Positions 1 through 13,500 of a stretch of DNA of 64,000 nucleotides are shown piece after piece (position 1 is the first letter of the stretch; each line of letters begins with the position of its first letter). Origin of the DNA: Cinnamomum chago (lineage: Eukaryota > Streptophyta > Magnoliopsida > Laurales > Lauraceae). The position numbers and the translations under genes were made by a program. The stretch is taken from assembly GCA_038049695.1 (NCBI GenBank), contig CP142454.1, positions 15,942,501-16,006,500 of the forward strand, written 5' to 3'. The notes beneath the pieces were generated by a model that saw only the letters and a list, made by a program, of their open reading frames with translations, did not search any database and had not been told where the DNA came from.

Positions 1-1361
1 TCAAGGAAAACAAATAAGCATTTCTAGGACAGATAAAGCAGGAAAGAAAACATTCAAAAGTTTGAAAGAACACATGCTTTTATAAGTACCAATTTTGATC
101 TGTAAAAAATAAAATGTTTGCAAAATGGTACAACATTTCACAACTAAATTTTCAGACAAACTGATACTCCGAAAGAGTGAGAAGCATGCTGAAAAGAATC
201 CAATTCTCCAAAACAGTAAGTTTATATCCACTCTGTTCATGATGATACATAAGTATTAGGATTGGTGTTAGCTTTCCAGTGGTAAGCCTTTTTTTCTTAT
301 GTAAACTCAGCTGCGGATGCACCAAAACTCACACCCAGTATGTCATAATACTCTAGTCATTCATCATGACTCCTAAAAGTTAAAAAAAATGGAAGCATCA
401 CAAATCAAGAGAAAAAATAAGAACTATCAAAATGGCTGCCAAAGAAAAGAGGGATTGAACATCAAAAGAAAAGAATCATATAAGACCCAGCATTCTAAAA
501 ATCCTGCATGAACAAGACAATAAAATTATTTCAAACAATGTGCAACAGAAGAACAGGGAAAGGCTAGATCATGCTGCTAATACTGAAAAAAAAAAAAAAA
601 AGAGAGCTACAAATGCCATGTAACAATGGTGAGGTGAAAATTGTGTGGCCCACCAGCTCTATTGCCAAGTCAGGTTCGGTGGGATGGAAAGGGGATATCA
701 TGTGTATGAAGGGTGGATGAAGTTCCACCATATCTAAGGATTCTAGGTTTGTGATTTAGGTGATTTTCCCATGCCCATGCATATGGTGAATGGTCCCTCC
801 ACATCCTACCAACCCTTTGAGGTGGAGCCATCCTTAGGTGGGCCCCACAAAATCACCACACTTGTGTTTCATCTTGATACTCACCAAATCGAGATTGAAA
901 AATCCAAACCACATTTTTGGATTAAATCAAAGAAACCCAAATCACATATACCTAATTGTTGAAAGTATCTATAACCAAATCCATAATTAACAACCCAACA
1001 TTCTCCCAAAAATGAGAATAATCCCACTTTTAAAGGAAGAAGATTGGTTCTTCTAATTTTTAGAAAGTGAAATCTAGATTCAGGATCACGCCACAAACCA
1101 ATGGAACCCTGCATTCCAAGGAATTTATGATGGTAAAATCTGTATTCCAACCAATTCATGGTAAAATGGGTACAAGAGGTTGAGTTGGTCCCTATTCACC
1201 CCCTGGCAGTTTTTTTCTTTTTTTGGTACTTACCCTTTGGGACCCATGGATTTGCTCCCAACATCATTTGTTCCAAACCACCCCAACATTATTAAAAAAA
1301 AAAAAATTGTTCATCTTTGCATGCAGAATCCAATTTGCTACTGTGAATTCATTTTCCATTA
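1..1361. other. Intergenic, no gene seen
   Basis: AT-rich sequence with short poly(A) runs (for example near 585-602 and 1290-1305). I find no coding exon, RNA gene or element with recognisable ends. The short open frames have no family resemblance. Confidence 0.6.
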
Positions 1362-1680
1362 ATGTGGAAGGAAGATTGTGACCAGCCAGTTTTATTAGAT
1401 AGAAGATTGCATCATCTAATATATGGCAATAAAAATGGGAATTGTCTATCTTTAGTTGATTATTCTTCCATCAGAAGGTTACAATGGCAAAAGTCTAATG
1501 CTGTCTTTTTTATATTGGATGAGGCCCATCATGTCTGTCAAACTTTGAATGTCAAAGCTGGCAAAGAGGCCCTCACCTTAGCAGCCGCCCATGGGCAATC
1601 CCTGGGCGTGTAGGATTTTATGGTAGACAGACTTTCCCACCATTGGTCCGTTCTACCAAAAAAAAACAAAAAGAAGACCT
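1362..1680 (+). pseudogene. Possible decayed LINE RNase H-like fragment
   Basis: An 83-codon open frame reads like the C-terminal part of the RNase H domain of plant L1-type LINEs. It has an acidic-plus-DC start (WKEDCDQ), a later segment SIRRLQWQKSNAVFF, and an EAHHVCQTL stretch where family members carry a REAN-x-VA-x-LA type motif. After its stop the sequence continues for about 40 bases into an A-rich run (1660-1675) that could be a worn retroposon tail. The resemblance is weak and no reverse transcriptase lies upstream, so this is at best a 5'-truncated relic. It could equally be a chance open frame. Confidence 0.25.
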
Positions 1681-3834
1681 TTGAGTTTTGTTTTTCTTTT
1701 TTTCAGTGATAATCTAAAGAGCCATTCGGATCACTAGCTAACCAGCTGACTAATTTACCCCAGGGAGAAACTTTGAATGCTGTAGTTTTTATTTTATTTT
1801 ATTTTTAGTATCAGAATGCTGTAGGGTTAGTCACAAAAAAACTATAGTTTAGGACTGTCCAGATTGTCATAACCATTGGCAATCCACTATCAATTATCAT
1901 TATTGAAATTGTGGATTAGTACACTATAGGCCTGTTTGTTTGCATGGAAAGGTCTTTTTCACTCGCACACCTATAGGCCTGTTTGTTTGCATGGAAAGGT
2001 TTTTTTCACTCGCACACACTCTACACAAGTTCTTCACTATCAGCGCTGTTTAATCACTAGAGATGAATTCACTTCAAGTTAACAAATTGGCCATGACCAA
2101 ACACAGCCTATTTAAGTCTAATAGTTAGGCCAAGTCATCCATTGGGCAGACTTGAGACTTGAAAGTCAAATGAAATGCACAAAGGAGAAGCAGGAGTGTA
2201 AATGAGGTGAGGTGAGGTGAGCTAAGCTTAGCCTAGATTGATCTTGGCTTGAACATTATGTAAGCCTTACCGAGCTCCAGCCAGTTAAGCTTTTAGTCCA
2301 TCTCCACCTTGGCTTGATATTATGAAGTTTGTGAGGGTATGATCATTTCTCATGTTATTGTACCCCATTGAGTCTTTTTTTTTTTCCTAAAAAAATGATA
2401 AATAGATTTAAGTTTAATGTATTATGCTTTAGATATATTTCATATCGTACCCAATTGAATTTGACTTTTTTAAAGAAGATTTTAAATTATAATGTTGTGT
2501 AATACTCATCCAAGGATTTATATTTTTGTGTTGAATATATAGCTAAGATATGAACACCTAGGCAGGTATAGCTTGAGTTGAACTTAGTTGAACATTTTAA
2601 CAACCTAAGCTTGAGCTGCGCCTAGTTGAACTGAACCTGGCTTGTCAGACAATGAGCGAGCTGACTTGCAAGATGGGTAGGCTTGCCTGATAGCTCCAGA
2701 GAGAAGCTTGTTCAAGTAGACTTGGCCAAGCAATGTGTTCTTGTAAGCTCAGTGTTGTTAGATATGTTGGGCAAAGCCTGGGCCTCTAATCGGTCGTTTA
2801 GAGAACATAATCCCAGTTCGAGCTCATTTAGCTGGCAGGCCCAAGATTTAGTCCAGAACCCAAACAATGGCCTAACAACTTTAACTGAGATCCATCCAAC
2901 CCAAGGCTGAAACTGACCTAGCCAAGCCCAGTTGTAATCGATCCTTCCTAAAAGAAAATCCTAGGCCCACCATCATCTACAATTTTTTCATTTCAAGGTG
3001 TTAAATATATGTTGGGCCTGCTGAGACATATATGTGGTTCATGAACTTTACATAGGCCTAAACCCATCCTTTTGAATAATCAGGCTAAAAAACCCTAGCT
3101 CTAGCCATGAACCTAAGATGGGAATCCAAATCTATAACTGGATCAGGAAGATTTCAACAATGACTATTCCCTAATATCCTGTAATGATCTTATACCAATT
3201 AATACCAAAAGGCCTGAAGCAAATGGGAATACATTCAAAAACTCAGAATTTAGAGAGCATGGATTTGATGCAGACCCTACTTAATATGATAAGGTCCGGG
3301 TCTTGGTCTGCCTGGATCAGAACCGATTTTAACCCTTGCACATGAGCACTACTTAATCTCCACCCATTGATCAGAATAGCCTTCTTGGATCTTCAGGGCG
3401 TACCTTGTGCAATGAGAGGATTTCATGATAGAAAGGATAATTGTTTAGAATTTCCTTGCAGTCCACTCTTTATGTGATTTGGTGTTGACAGTTTTTTTTC
3501 TTATAGAAAAGGAAGGAAATTAACTAATTTTGCTTGATAGGGTTTTGATTTCTAATAGGAAGGGTTGGACCATATGATTCCTCTCTCCCACATATGACAA
3601 AATGCAGACACTAGAAATCACCATTACCCTCTTTGTTTGTCTTTTGGCTAGGTACAGCCTTTTCACCTAGCTTAAAATCCCCTCCACATTTGCACACAGG
3701 TCACAACGAATGCCAATCTCTCGTACTTTTGAACTATTCTCACTAGACACAACTCGTACATGTGAGGTGATGAAAACTTACACATGCAAGGAGGTACAAC
3801 TTACATATGTGAGGTAATGGTAACTCACATATGC
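1681..3834. other. Intergenic, no gene seen
   Basis: No gene is recognised. The stretch holds a 47-bp tandem duplication (1924-2017) and a diffuse region (about 2200-2700) rich in GCTTGAG/TTGAAC words that looks like an eroded element without definable ends. Confidence 0.55.
1924..2017. repeat. 47-bp tandem duplication with Tourist-like end motif
   Basis: Two copies of a 47-base unit starting CTATAGGCCTGTTTGTTTGC lie head to tail (1924-1970 and 1971-2017). They differ by about one base. GGCCTGTTTGTTTGCAT is the kind of terminal sequence carried by PIF/Harbinger-Tourist MITEs, and a loosely inverted match (CCAAACACAGCC) occurs near 2097-2108. The duplication may therefore involve one end of such an element. 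Confidence 0.6.
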
Positions 3835-3912
3835 AGGGGCGGGTTTGAAGCTTGGACCTCCCAATGAGAACGGACACTCCTTACCACTCGGGTAAGGAGC
3901 CGTGCTCATTGT
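3835..3912 (-). mobile_element. tRNA-related SINE fragment, family I
   Basis: Read on the minus strand, GAGCACGGCTCCTTACC-GAGTGGTAAGGAG is followed by TTCTCATTGGGAGGTCCAAGC and a box-B-like TTCAAACC. The same head recurs near 34.8 kb and in worn form near 6.8 kb. The 3' part is not delimited. Confidence 0.5.
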
Positions 3913-4495
3913 CATAAATCTTGTTGCTTTGTCTTTGGATAAAATTAGTAAGCCTAAAGAATCTCTAGATCTTTTTGGATTTGATCAGCAAAGATATCTT
4001 GATAGAAAATATTTGGAATAGAAAGATATATTAAAAAGTTGTTAAATGTCTAACAGGAACATATAATACAAATATTGTGAGAAGATCATGATATTATCAA
4101 TTAGGCACCATTTTGGAAATGGCATGACATTAATATTGGGCTTGGCTTGATTTACCATTTGCCCCTGGAACCATTGCATTACTTTGGACATTGTTCTAAG
4201 GATGTAAAGACATTGTTCTAAGGATGTAAAGGGGTAGGACTTGATGTAGAACCATGGTGTATCTTAATCTAGGTCCCACCCATTATTTGTAAGACTCTTT
4301 TAGTGGTGGGACAACTCCCTTCAACATAAATAACCAGCCTTTAATGTCCGATTGTAACGCTGATAGCAAGGGAATTCGATGAGAATGTGTACGGGTGGGT
4401 GTGTAAAAACAAGTACAAGGCTATACGTTGCCGACTAATGTGAGATCACTTGGATAAGCAAATTTCAAATTAAGGACACTACACTGGGACAACAA
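3913..4495. other. Intergenic; small tandem duplication
   Basis: No gene is seen. A perfect 22-base direct duplication starting GACATTGTTCTAAGG occupies 4187-4208 and 4209-4230. Confidence 0.6.
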
Positions 4496-4662
4496 GGGTG
4501 TAGCTTAGTTGACCTAGGTCCACGGTTTGCTCTCGGAGGTTGAGGATTCGAAACTACGCTACCACACTGGGGTCATAGGGGATTTATCCAGTTCCCCCTT
4601 GGCCCGTATGAATTAGTCCGGTCCAAAGAGACATCCTCCGTTATAAATAAAAAATAAAAAAG
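4496..4662 (+). mobile_element. tRNA-derived SINE, family II
   Basis: The sequence has a pol III A-box-like TAGCTTAGTTGACCTAGG near 4501. About 45 bases further on there is a B-box-like GGATTCGAAACTAC. A family-specific body (CACACTGGGG, CCTTGGCCCG, ATTAGTCCGGTCC) follows, and it ends in an A-rich tail (4643-4662). The body matches the SINE at 10261-10503. Clear target duplications were not found. Confidence 0.7.
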
Positions 4663-6666
4663 AGCACACAATCGGACTTTATCATGAGAAGCATACTAAT
4701 GGAAGACATATCAACTCGTATGTTGAGCAGTAAGGCTCTTAGAAGACTTTCATGCCAACTAGTGTGACAGCCTACTGAAAAATTAAAATAGACAAACAAA
4801 AATGCTCACTCTTAAACTAATAGTATGATCCAAACTCTTTAGACTCAAACCATAATGACGTTCTACCCTAATAGACTTTTGAAAATATTTGAATCCTTTG
4901 ATTTCTTCAAATGTAAGCTTTTGGCATCTCATATTTGGATCCTCAAGGCATGACATGTAAGGATTCAGATTTACCTGACCTCCAATGTTAATTTTCACGC
5001 CTATGTTTTCTCGGAAAACTTAAGGATTTTCATGCAAGTATAATTTCACTTGAATGTTACCTCTCGAGATAAAAGTCTAACCCCTTTTATAATCTACTTG
5101 GATGCATGTCAATCAAGAAGAGATGTGAAAGAAAGGTCTGATGGTAAATTAGATTTTGGACAAAAAAGTATCATCTCAATCATATTAGAGTCATCGTTCA
5201 CTGGAGCACAATCGTTGTAGGGGTTGGGTGGGTAATAAATAGTATATATTCCTCTATTAGGTTTCCTTATTTAATTAGATTTATAGTTATCTCTTAAGTT
5301 TCTGTTTTCTAATTTTTTAAATAAATCAGATTATCACCACTATTGATTAAAGGGCTTCAAAGTTTAGTAATATCTTAAGGTACATTTATTTATAAATTCA
5401 ATATAATGATAAATACATTTAGATCATTGTGGAGTAGCAATTCATGGAAGGCCCCACCAAGTACCATAATTGTTGCTTCTTATAGTAATTGAACCTCACA
5501 TTTGAATATTTTAATTTGGATAATAAAGCATCCCTTGCCCCAACATTGTTTGTTCCTGATAAATATAAAAGTAAGTATGATGTCATCCCCACTACATTTT
5601 CCATCACCAACAGACTCTAGTGATGTCTTCTTAGATCAATCATCTCTATTGATGACATTATATTAATTATACATCATTATCAAGTGATAGAGCATCCATT
5701 AATTACGAAAGGGCCACGTCCATTCCACATGAAAAGTGAACAATCTCCTCGTATATTTGGATCCAATCAATGCATGTGGTGGGCCATATCTTCAATGTGA
5801 TTCGCTAGCGGTCAAATTTTAAGTATTTTTCATAGAGCTGAAGGTGCGATATCGCTTTGTGCAATATCCTAGAGTTATTATATGGATAGTTTTATAGAAA
5901 ATATTTAAACTTCGGTCACTCTGGAGAGAATTGTCGGATCTAAAGGCAGTGGTGCGTTTACATCTCTATTTTGAATTTATGGGACCCATTTGGGCACGTG
6001 GGTGCGCCATGGGCGCCACTTGAATGAGATTCCCAAATGTGTACTCCAAGGAGATCCATGACATGATTTGAAAACCCTAGGTCCTGATTGATATCTTTGT
6101 CTTGGTCAGGCGCCGGACCGACCAAACTGAGACACTTTTCATCCCTTTGATCATTTTCTAAGGCCATGGTCCATGTGCAACGTACAAATGACATCAAAAC
6201 ACATAAAATATTGAATAAATAATAGGATGCATGGGGAACTAAATCATTAGGAAATGATCCGAGATCTGTTGCCTACTTTCTTCAATTTGAATCGTTGGGA
6301 TCTAATCCCTCCCCCATGAATGTGGTTTTTTTTTTTTTTATAATATTAATTACATCATGGAGTGTTATTCGCCGTTAGATTGAAACATTGCAAATCATAT
6401 GATTAAAATCATGTAATTATTCATATGTTTCTTTTCACCAACAAATGAATATCTTGAATACTTCCCTTGTCAGATGTTAGTATATTCACCATTAATTCAA
6501 AACATTGTAAATGGTAAGATTAATTCTCTTGTATTCTACCAAAAAAGAAGAAAGGAAAAAAAAAAAAAAAACCCCTCAATTGTAATAATGACTTACATGT
6601 ATTTCAAAAAAGTTCGTGGAGGGGTCATATGCGGAAGATAAAAAAGAAAATCCCATAACATATGGG
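4663..6666. other. Intergenic, no gene seen
   Basis: AT-rich sequence without a recognisable exon, RNA gene or delimited element. It contains poly(T) and poly(A) runs near 6328-6340 and 6555-6571. Confidence 0.55.
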
Positions 6667-6803
6667 TTTTATTTTTTTAAATTTCTTTGGGGCCATGGCC
6701 CCCTAATTCCGACAGCCCTTGAAAGAGGGAAGGTGGTTGCCCAAGTTCAAACCCTAAGGAAGTCTATAAGAACTGACGCCTTTTACCACTGGCGTCAAAA
6801 GCC
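6667..6803 (-). mobile_element. Degenerate tRNA-related SINE, family I
   Basis: On the minus strand the order is GACGCCAGTGGTAAAAGGCGTCAGTTCTTA, then a B-box-like GGGTTTGAACTTGGG, then GGGGCCATGGCCCC and an A-rich tail (the T-run near 6668-6678). This matches the organisation of the copy at 34695-34851. No target duplication could be assigned. Confidence 0.5.
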
Positions 6804-7258
6804 ATTTTTCAGCTCGAGGAATCTTAAATTCATCCTAATCTGACACTTAATCTCAAAGTCTCAATTTATATTTTTCTTGTGTTAATAAACTTGTTCTAAT
6901 AGATTCCATCTACTAAATCTCGTTTATAGTTCGCACAACCTTTTCTTAATGTATAGTTTATCCCCAGTGCTCTAGTCATACATGAAATGTTAACTTACTT
7001 TCCTTTTCATTGAACCTCTATTTGAATTTTCAAAAGCTTTTATAATATTGATACTATAGAATAGCAAAGGCTATTATGCTAGTGTGGGATTAAGAAAATG
7101 GTCAAATAAAGTTCACTTGACCTATACTTTCTATCTCTTAGGCTAATATGCTTACTTGGTATTGAATTTCTAGGAATTCACGGTAAAGAGGGTTTTACCA
7201 GAGTAGAGGATTATGAGATCTAAGGTGAAGAGGCAGATGGAAAATTCTAATTAATTAG

Positions 7259-7735
7259 TAGGGGTGTACACGGATCGGATTGGTGCGGATTGGACCAAAT
7301 CCGTCACCAATCCATTACCTACGGATTGACGGATTTGGAATCCGTTACCAATCCGTGGTTGTTAAAATCCGATCCGATCCGTGAAGAACTGGATCGGATC
7401 GGATTAATCCGTACAATTTAATGTTAAAAGAAAAATATCAAACTAGTTGTAAAAAATTTACATTTTGACTCATACTTTTTTTTTCTTATTTTATATTTAG
7501 ACATCTTAATTTATATTTAGACCCCTTATATTTTATTTATTTATATTTAATGTCAACGGATCGGATCTGATTGAATCCGCGGATTGAGGGTGGAATCTGC
7601 CACCGATCCGTTCTTAACGGATTACAGAATTCTCAATCCGTCACCAATCCATTTACCTTCGGATCGGATAAAAATCCGCAGATCGGATCGGATTTGATCG
7701 GATTTACGGATCGACGGATTTTTTGTATATCCCTA
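7259..7735. mobile_element. Non-autonomous hAT element (477 bp) with 8-bp TSD
   Basis: The element begins TAGGGGTGTACA and ends TGTATATCCCTA, forming short imperfect terminal inverted repeats. It is flanked by identical 8-bp direct repeats TTAATTAG (7251-7258 and 7736-7743), the hallmark of hAT transposition. The interior is packed with repeats of ATCCG/GGATCGGAT in both orientations, which resemble the subterminal transposase-binding repeats of hAT elements. It has no coding capacity. The intact TSD suggests it has not been eroded for long. Confidence 0.88.
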
Positions 7736-7743
7736 TTAATTAG

Positions 7744-9751
7744 GGTGCTGATATGATATTATTTTTGCTATCATAAGGAAGATTCTTTGCTGGCCCCCTA
7801 TGCATCTTCACTGTTACCTGGTTGCAACTTGCCAAATAAAACAAAAGCAAAAAAAAGATAAAAAGAGTAGAAAAGTAAAGGTAATACTAATAGTAACCCC
7901 ATATCTTTTCCTTCCTTTTTTTTAACCCCAAGTAGACATTTCACTCCCATCTTTGCAGTTTTGTTGGCAACAAAACTCCAAGTGGAAGGAAGCCCCCATC
8001 ACTCTCTTACTTGCATCATGATCGCAACCTCCCTTAATAAAGCAACCTTTAAATATTACCAATTGCTCACTAAACAAAACACAAGAAAAAGAACCCTTTT
8101 TTCTCATCTTACCCTTTCTCACAAATGGCTAGCCACATGCTTCCATCATCTCCTAATTAGTATATTAATTTCCTTAAGCCTTTTTCTAAATGATATCAAG
8201 TCCAAAGTTAAAGGCAATGACAAGTGATTTCGTCATCTCTTCACTCCTTTGGGTGTATAGGAGAATCACTAGCCACCTTATTACCCATCCATTGGCATGT
8301 GCCCTTCTAACTTTTATTCATTGTTTCTTTCTCGGTCAAAACGAATTTAGACAGCTAAACAGGGAAATGCAACACCTTTTTCTATACCTTCCCAACTAAG
8401 AAGATTAAAGAATACTAATTTAAGGAAAAAGGAACTTCACAAAGCATCAATTTGTGCTTACTGCATTGGTTTAACCTCTTGCTTTACGGTTTAGGTCTAT
8501 AAATGTAATGGTGGGTTGCCAATATAATACAGCTAGATGTTTCTTTAAATTTTAGTTCTTTCCCTTTATTTCTCATCAAATGAAAAGGCCGGCCTATGAA
8601 ATTCATGATGCAACTATGGTTTAAAATATCAGCTGATACTTATAACTATTTCACATTTGGATCATAAATAGATGTGTCCGTTTTCTATCGCCGATACATG
8701 GTCCTATAAGGAAATTTGAACCTATTTGGGCTTCGTAGACCGTGTACAACAGGTATACATAATACATGTTATATTGTACTAATTTAATTTTTTAGTTAAG
8801 GGTAACTCTGTAATTTTGTGAAGAAAACCACTTCCTTTGTATTTCTATATTCTGTTGATTGTACGCCTTTGTTATATGAAGAAAAGAAATAAGAAAAAAA
8901 AAATGGAGATTGTGACCTGAGCATGACAGAGTTTGTCTTCTTGTAGTATTTTTATTCTCTTTCATTTTCATGGAAGAGATGTGCGGCAACAGGGAAATTG
9001 GACAAAGAGTTTTGAAAATGAAAGAGAATCTTTTAATTATTTTACTGGTTTTTGTTGAATGAAATTAAGTTGTGACGCTTGAGAGTTTGTTTTTGTTTAA
9101 TGAAATGAAGTACAGTTGCTGGAGATTTCAAGGAAAACAGGCCTTTATTTCAGTACTTTTGCCTTGAATCCATTTCCAATGTCTCCCTTACCATACATGA
9201 AAAGTGGTGAAATCCCTTGATTAATTCTTGGAGTTTCCAAGCCTTTGTTTATTTCTTACATTTAAAGTTTCTTGTCTGTCTTTGTATCTATTCCATTAAA
9301 ATAATTATCTAAGAACAGTCGAAGTCTTCATGCAAGTCGCTGGAACTTTTTCTCGTTTTTTAAGAACTGAACTAGCACCTATCTCAATGCATTAGACCAT
9401 CTCTTGAACTACTATTGTTTAAGACTAATACTTGAACAACTATTCTTTATTGTGAAACACACACACACTATCCCTCTAAAATAAAAGATGAAAATTTCCT
9501 GAGATCTCTCTGTCTCTTAGAATTGAAAGATTTTAATATGTACGTGCAAGGATCATGGGTGTAAATGATCTAAGCAGCTTTGTACATGTGTTCATGTGGA
9601 CTCCACTTTCCTTCTTAACAAGTTCTTGGTTCACAAATCTCAAATCAACCTTATGACAAGTGAAGAACACGGCAAAATTCCTATAAAAAAAAGGGCTTTC
9701 GGTTTTTCTTATTAGAAGTCTGAGGGTCGGGTTTTGACAAGATTTTTACAG

Positions 9752-9791
<40 letters not shown>

Positions 9792-10260
9792 TTTTTTTTT
9801 GTGTGTGTGTGTGGGTGGGTGGGGGGTATTCTTGTATATTTGTGGTTATTTGAGCATATATTTGAATTTATTTGAATGTGATTCTTATGGAGGTTCTTAA
9901 TAACATGGGATCACTTCTTTTAATTATTGGGTCGGTTGTTTAAGCTCATATTCATATTCAGCTCCAATGGCCCACCTCTTGATTGGGCTAAAGTATGGAA
10001 GGAAAAAAATGGCGCTACAAAATCCTAACATCATATGTTTTCATAAGAGGAGGAGGTTCACACTTAGTGCCAATGACAGCATAGAAAAAGATTAAAATTT
10101 ATATTTCTTCTCGGACTAAGGCCGGGCAAAGGCCTAGGCAGTGGAGTCCCTCTAATTGCTTTGGCTGGACCCACATATCTTGATAGTAGGGTTTGGACAA
10201 TCCCACGCCCAGCATGACCCTTTCATACTCCTAACCATCAGTTATATGTACAAACCCTAA
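7744..10260. other. Intergenic; microsatellites only
   Basis: No gene is seen. A (CT)n tract lies at 9754-9788, followed by T-rich and (GT)n sequence to about 9813. The small overlapping open frames around 7920-8400 show no family features. Confidence 0.55.
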
Positions 10261-10503
10261 CCCCAAGGGGTCCCTCAGTTGGCTTAGGACCACGGTTTGC
10301 ACCCGGAGGCTGTAAGTTCGAAACTGCACTACTATACTGGAGTTACAGGGAAGTTTACCACACGGTTTGCACCCGGAGGTTGTAGGTTCGAAACTATACT
10401 ACCACACTGGGGCTACAAAGAAGTTTACCTAACTTCCTTCTAGGCCCGGAGGGATTAGTCTAGCCCAAATAGTTGGGGACCATTCGATAGCAAAAAAAAA
10501 AAA
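10261..10503 (+). mobile_element. tRNA-derived SINE, family II, with duplicated promoter-containing segment
   Basis: An A-box-like CAGTTGGCTTAGGACC is followed by a B-box-like AAGTTCGAAACTGC. A 70-base segment starting CACGGTTTGCACCCGGAGG is present twice in tandem (10291-10360 and 10361-about 10430), so the B box is duplicated. The body (GGCCCGGAGGGATTAGTC) matches the SINE at 4496-4662. The A-tail spans 10492-10503. Flanks ACAAACCCTAA (left, ending 10260) and ACAAACCCAA (right, just after the tail) look like a slightly eroded target duplication. Confidence 0.75.
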
Positions 10504-13500
10504 GCACAAACCCAATGCAGGACTAACATTTTTATTGATAGGATAAAAAGTTTCTACGTCAATCCAAAAATAAACAGGTCAACCTAAACTAGCAAATCAG
10601 GTTAAGATCAGGTTGGTGGGTGATAATACAATGACTTGAGTTGGGTATTTGGTTGAGTTGGTATGGGATTGAATTGGCTGGTTGGATAGAATTATAAACT
10701 AGAGCCCACTGACCCACTTATCCCTAAGGTTAGAAATGTCAAATTCAATAAACCCAAAATTTAAGAAGTCCAACAAGAACAATAGATCACTGGGCAACAT
10801 TAAGGTGAGGTCACACCTCTCTCTCTCTAATACACGCATTTGAGGGCTTCTTCCCTCACCCAAGGGCTCCTTAACCTCAGCCGAGGTCTCGCTGGTCCCA
10901 ACTCCCAACCCCCATAGCTGGGGTTAAAAAAAGACAAAAGACAGACAAGAAAGAAAATCAGAAAGAAAGAAAGAGATATTAGAGTTCCACACGTATGTAA
11001 TGGCTCAACTAACTCAATACATAATTTGATTATGATGCATTAACTTTTCCAGAATATTTGTTGACTGCACGTGTCAATCAGTGGTAAATTACTTGTACAC
11101 GGATACATTCTGGCACATAGGGAGGTTGAAATCAATATTTCCTCAATTGTGACCTCAATTGTGATGTGGGGCCCACTCAAAACCCGATCCGGATCCCACT
11201 AGAAACTATATTCACAGTGTCAACTAATTAGGTGAGTACGGAATCCTATCAATGCACTTTACATGAGTGGGATGCGTGATACTCCATTTTAGAGCATCGC
11301 ATTTGTTGAAAATCTAAACAGCTAAAATAAATTTCCTTGTATCTTATGGGATTTTTCCAAATTGCAATGTAAATAATGTATGTTCTTAATAATGGATACA
11401 TTCATAATAATTATGCATTAGTCTTATTAAGTTTGATTTTACGGTAGGGTCAACTTCTATATATTAAAGCAAAGTTTAGAGCGTAGTTGTGAAATTCATT
11501 TCGTTTCCGATGAGATTTTTGAAAATTTTCATTTTGCTCAACATACTAAAATGAAAAAGTCTCCACACCACTTCTCGGGTAAGACTTTAGAAAATTTTGG
11601 TAGATTTCTGCTGGATTTTGGTGGATTCGAAAATTTCAGCTAAAATGATTGAAAAAAAGAAACTTGCTCCCAACCCCTATGCTAAGCCTTTTTTCAAACA
11701 AAAATAAAGGAGGAGCAAGAGGAGGAAAAAGAAGAATAATAATTCTACTTAAAAATAAATTTTCTAATCAAACTTTACTTAAAATAAATTCCTAATTGAA
11801 TTTATGTATATATATATATTTAAATTTATATATTTTCCGAAATATAAATCCAAGAAGTTTCACCAAAATTTCCAAATTGGCTCAAACTCACAACTATATA
11901 TGGCTTAGAGACATCCCATAAAAAAGAAAGTTGAGGGAATACCTTTTTTTTAACACTTCTATTTTTTCATTTTTTATAGATGGGCCCTACCATGAAGTTC
12001 TAGTTGTCCCACCTATGGGAAGGGAAAGTGAGAGAGTGAGAGGACCTGTACTCAACATTACTAAATGGTCCATAATCATTGTCTACATGTGCCCCCACCT
12101 GCTCCCACAGGAAGGAAGCTTGTGGTGGGCTCCACCTACAAATGGATTAGTTGGCATGTGTGCTATAATTGATCCGCATCACCAGAATATTCCAAGCAGC
12201 TCTCCTTATAGCAAACGAATCATCTGGATGCAACATCAGACCACTGGTCACTAGCAAGAAACTTTATTCTTAGTTTTAGGGATTTGGTTTTAGTCTTTAA
12301 ATCTAGTAATCAAAACATAAAGCACAATGCTCTTAGCATCCAATCACATTTAGGTAATTCCTTTTTTTTTTTTTTTTGTTTAAGGTAAGAGAAAAACTTT
12401 ATTAAATCGAAAACATCAGCAAAATAAAAAAAACAGAAATAATCAACCCCCACAACCAATCCCGAAAAGCGTCGTGTCAACAAAAACTCTTGCCAAGACA
12501 AAAGTAATACTTGCCAAGCCATTTAAGCAATTAGGGTAAACTTGCGGACAATTGTTGTAGTGCTTACCTCAATATATGCCAATTAAGAAAGTGGAATCGA
12601 AAGGTTTAATATAGGTTAGTTATGGTCAAATATGAATATGATTAAATGAATATTTCATACTAAGAATGTCTAATCCTATTGTGTGATTGTCATGCATCAA
12701 GGTCGGCCCCACCGCATAGCTCACAAGTTTGAAATTTATGTTTGGTTTTTTAATGAATTTTGTTCAATGTAGAGATTGTTAAGCGAAGGTGTTTGGATGT
12801 TTTAAATTAATCTTATAAATAACATAAACGTCATGAAAATAAGATTTACATTGTTAGTTCTGCTTAATCAAAAGAGTAATCACAATTTTTGGCTCAATGT
12901 GCTTTGTCATTCAACAGGAAGGTGTGTTAGATTGGGAGTCAACTATAAAAACTTACAATAGTAATGCAAATTCTACTTGGAGAGAAACTTCTCAAATGAA
13001 GAACTTACGAAGGCCGACCATAGATGGAATAAGTCTTCAATCATGATGATGATATAATCTAAACTCTAGTTGTTAGTGTTGTGTACATGTTTAAAATACA
13101 CAAGAATGTTCAAGAATTCTATTTTGTACAATGGCTGGTACTGCATGGAAAAATTGTCCATGAAATTCGTGTGGATTTATGACTAATCACCAAACACTTT
13201 GTTGTATTACAACTTTAGTCATCAAATCAACACTTCAATCATCAAATTAAGGTTTTATTAGTTTTTTCGCTAAAGAAATTACAAGGTTGGAAATAAAAGG
13301 AAGGCACTTGTTATGAGAAAATAATTTGGATCATATAAGCCCGTTTTAGCATGATCTTATCTGCTTCGTGTACAACCTAAAGTCAATACTAGATCCACAC
13401 TTCTGCCTTACAAAATTCTCGAATTTTTAGCTTTTAAAATGCTAGGGGTCTCAAACAATATACGAATACACTTGCGAGGACTACATTCTAGGAATCTAGA

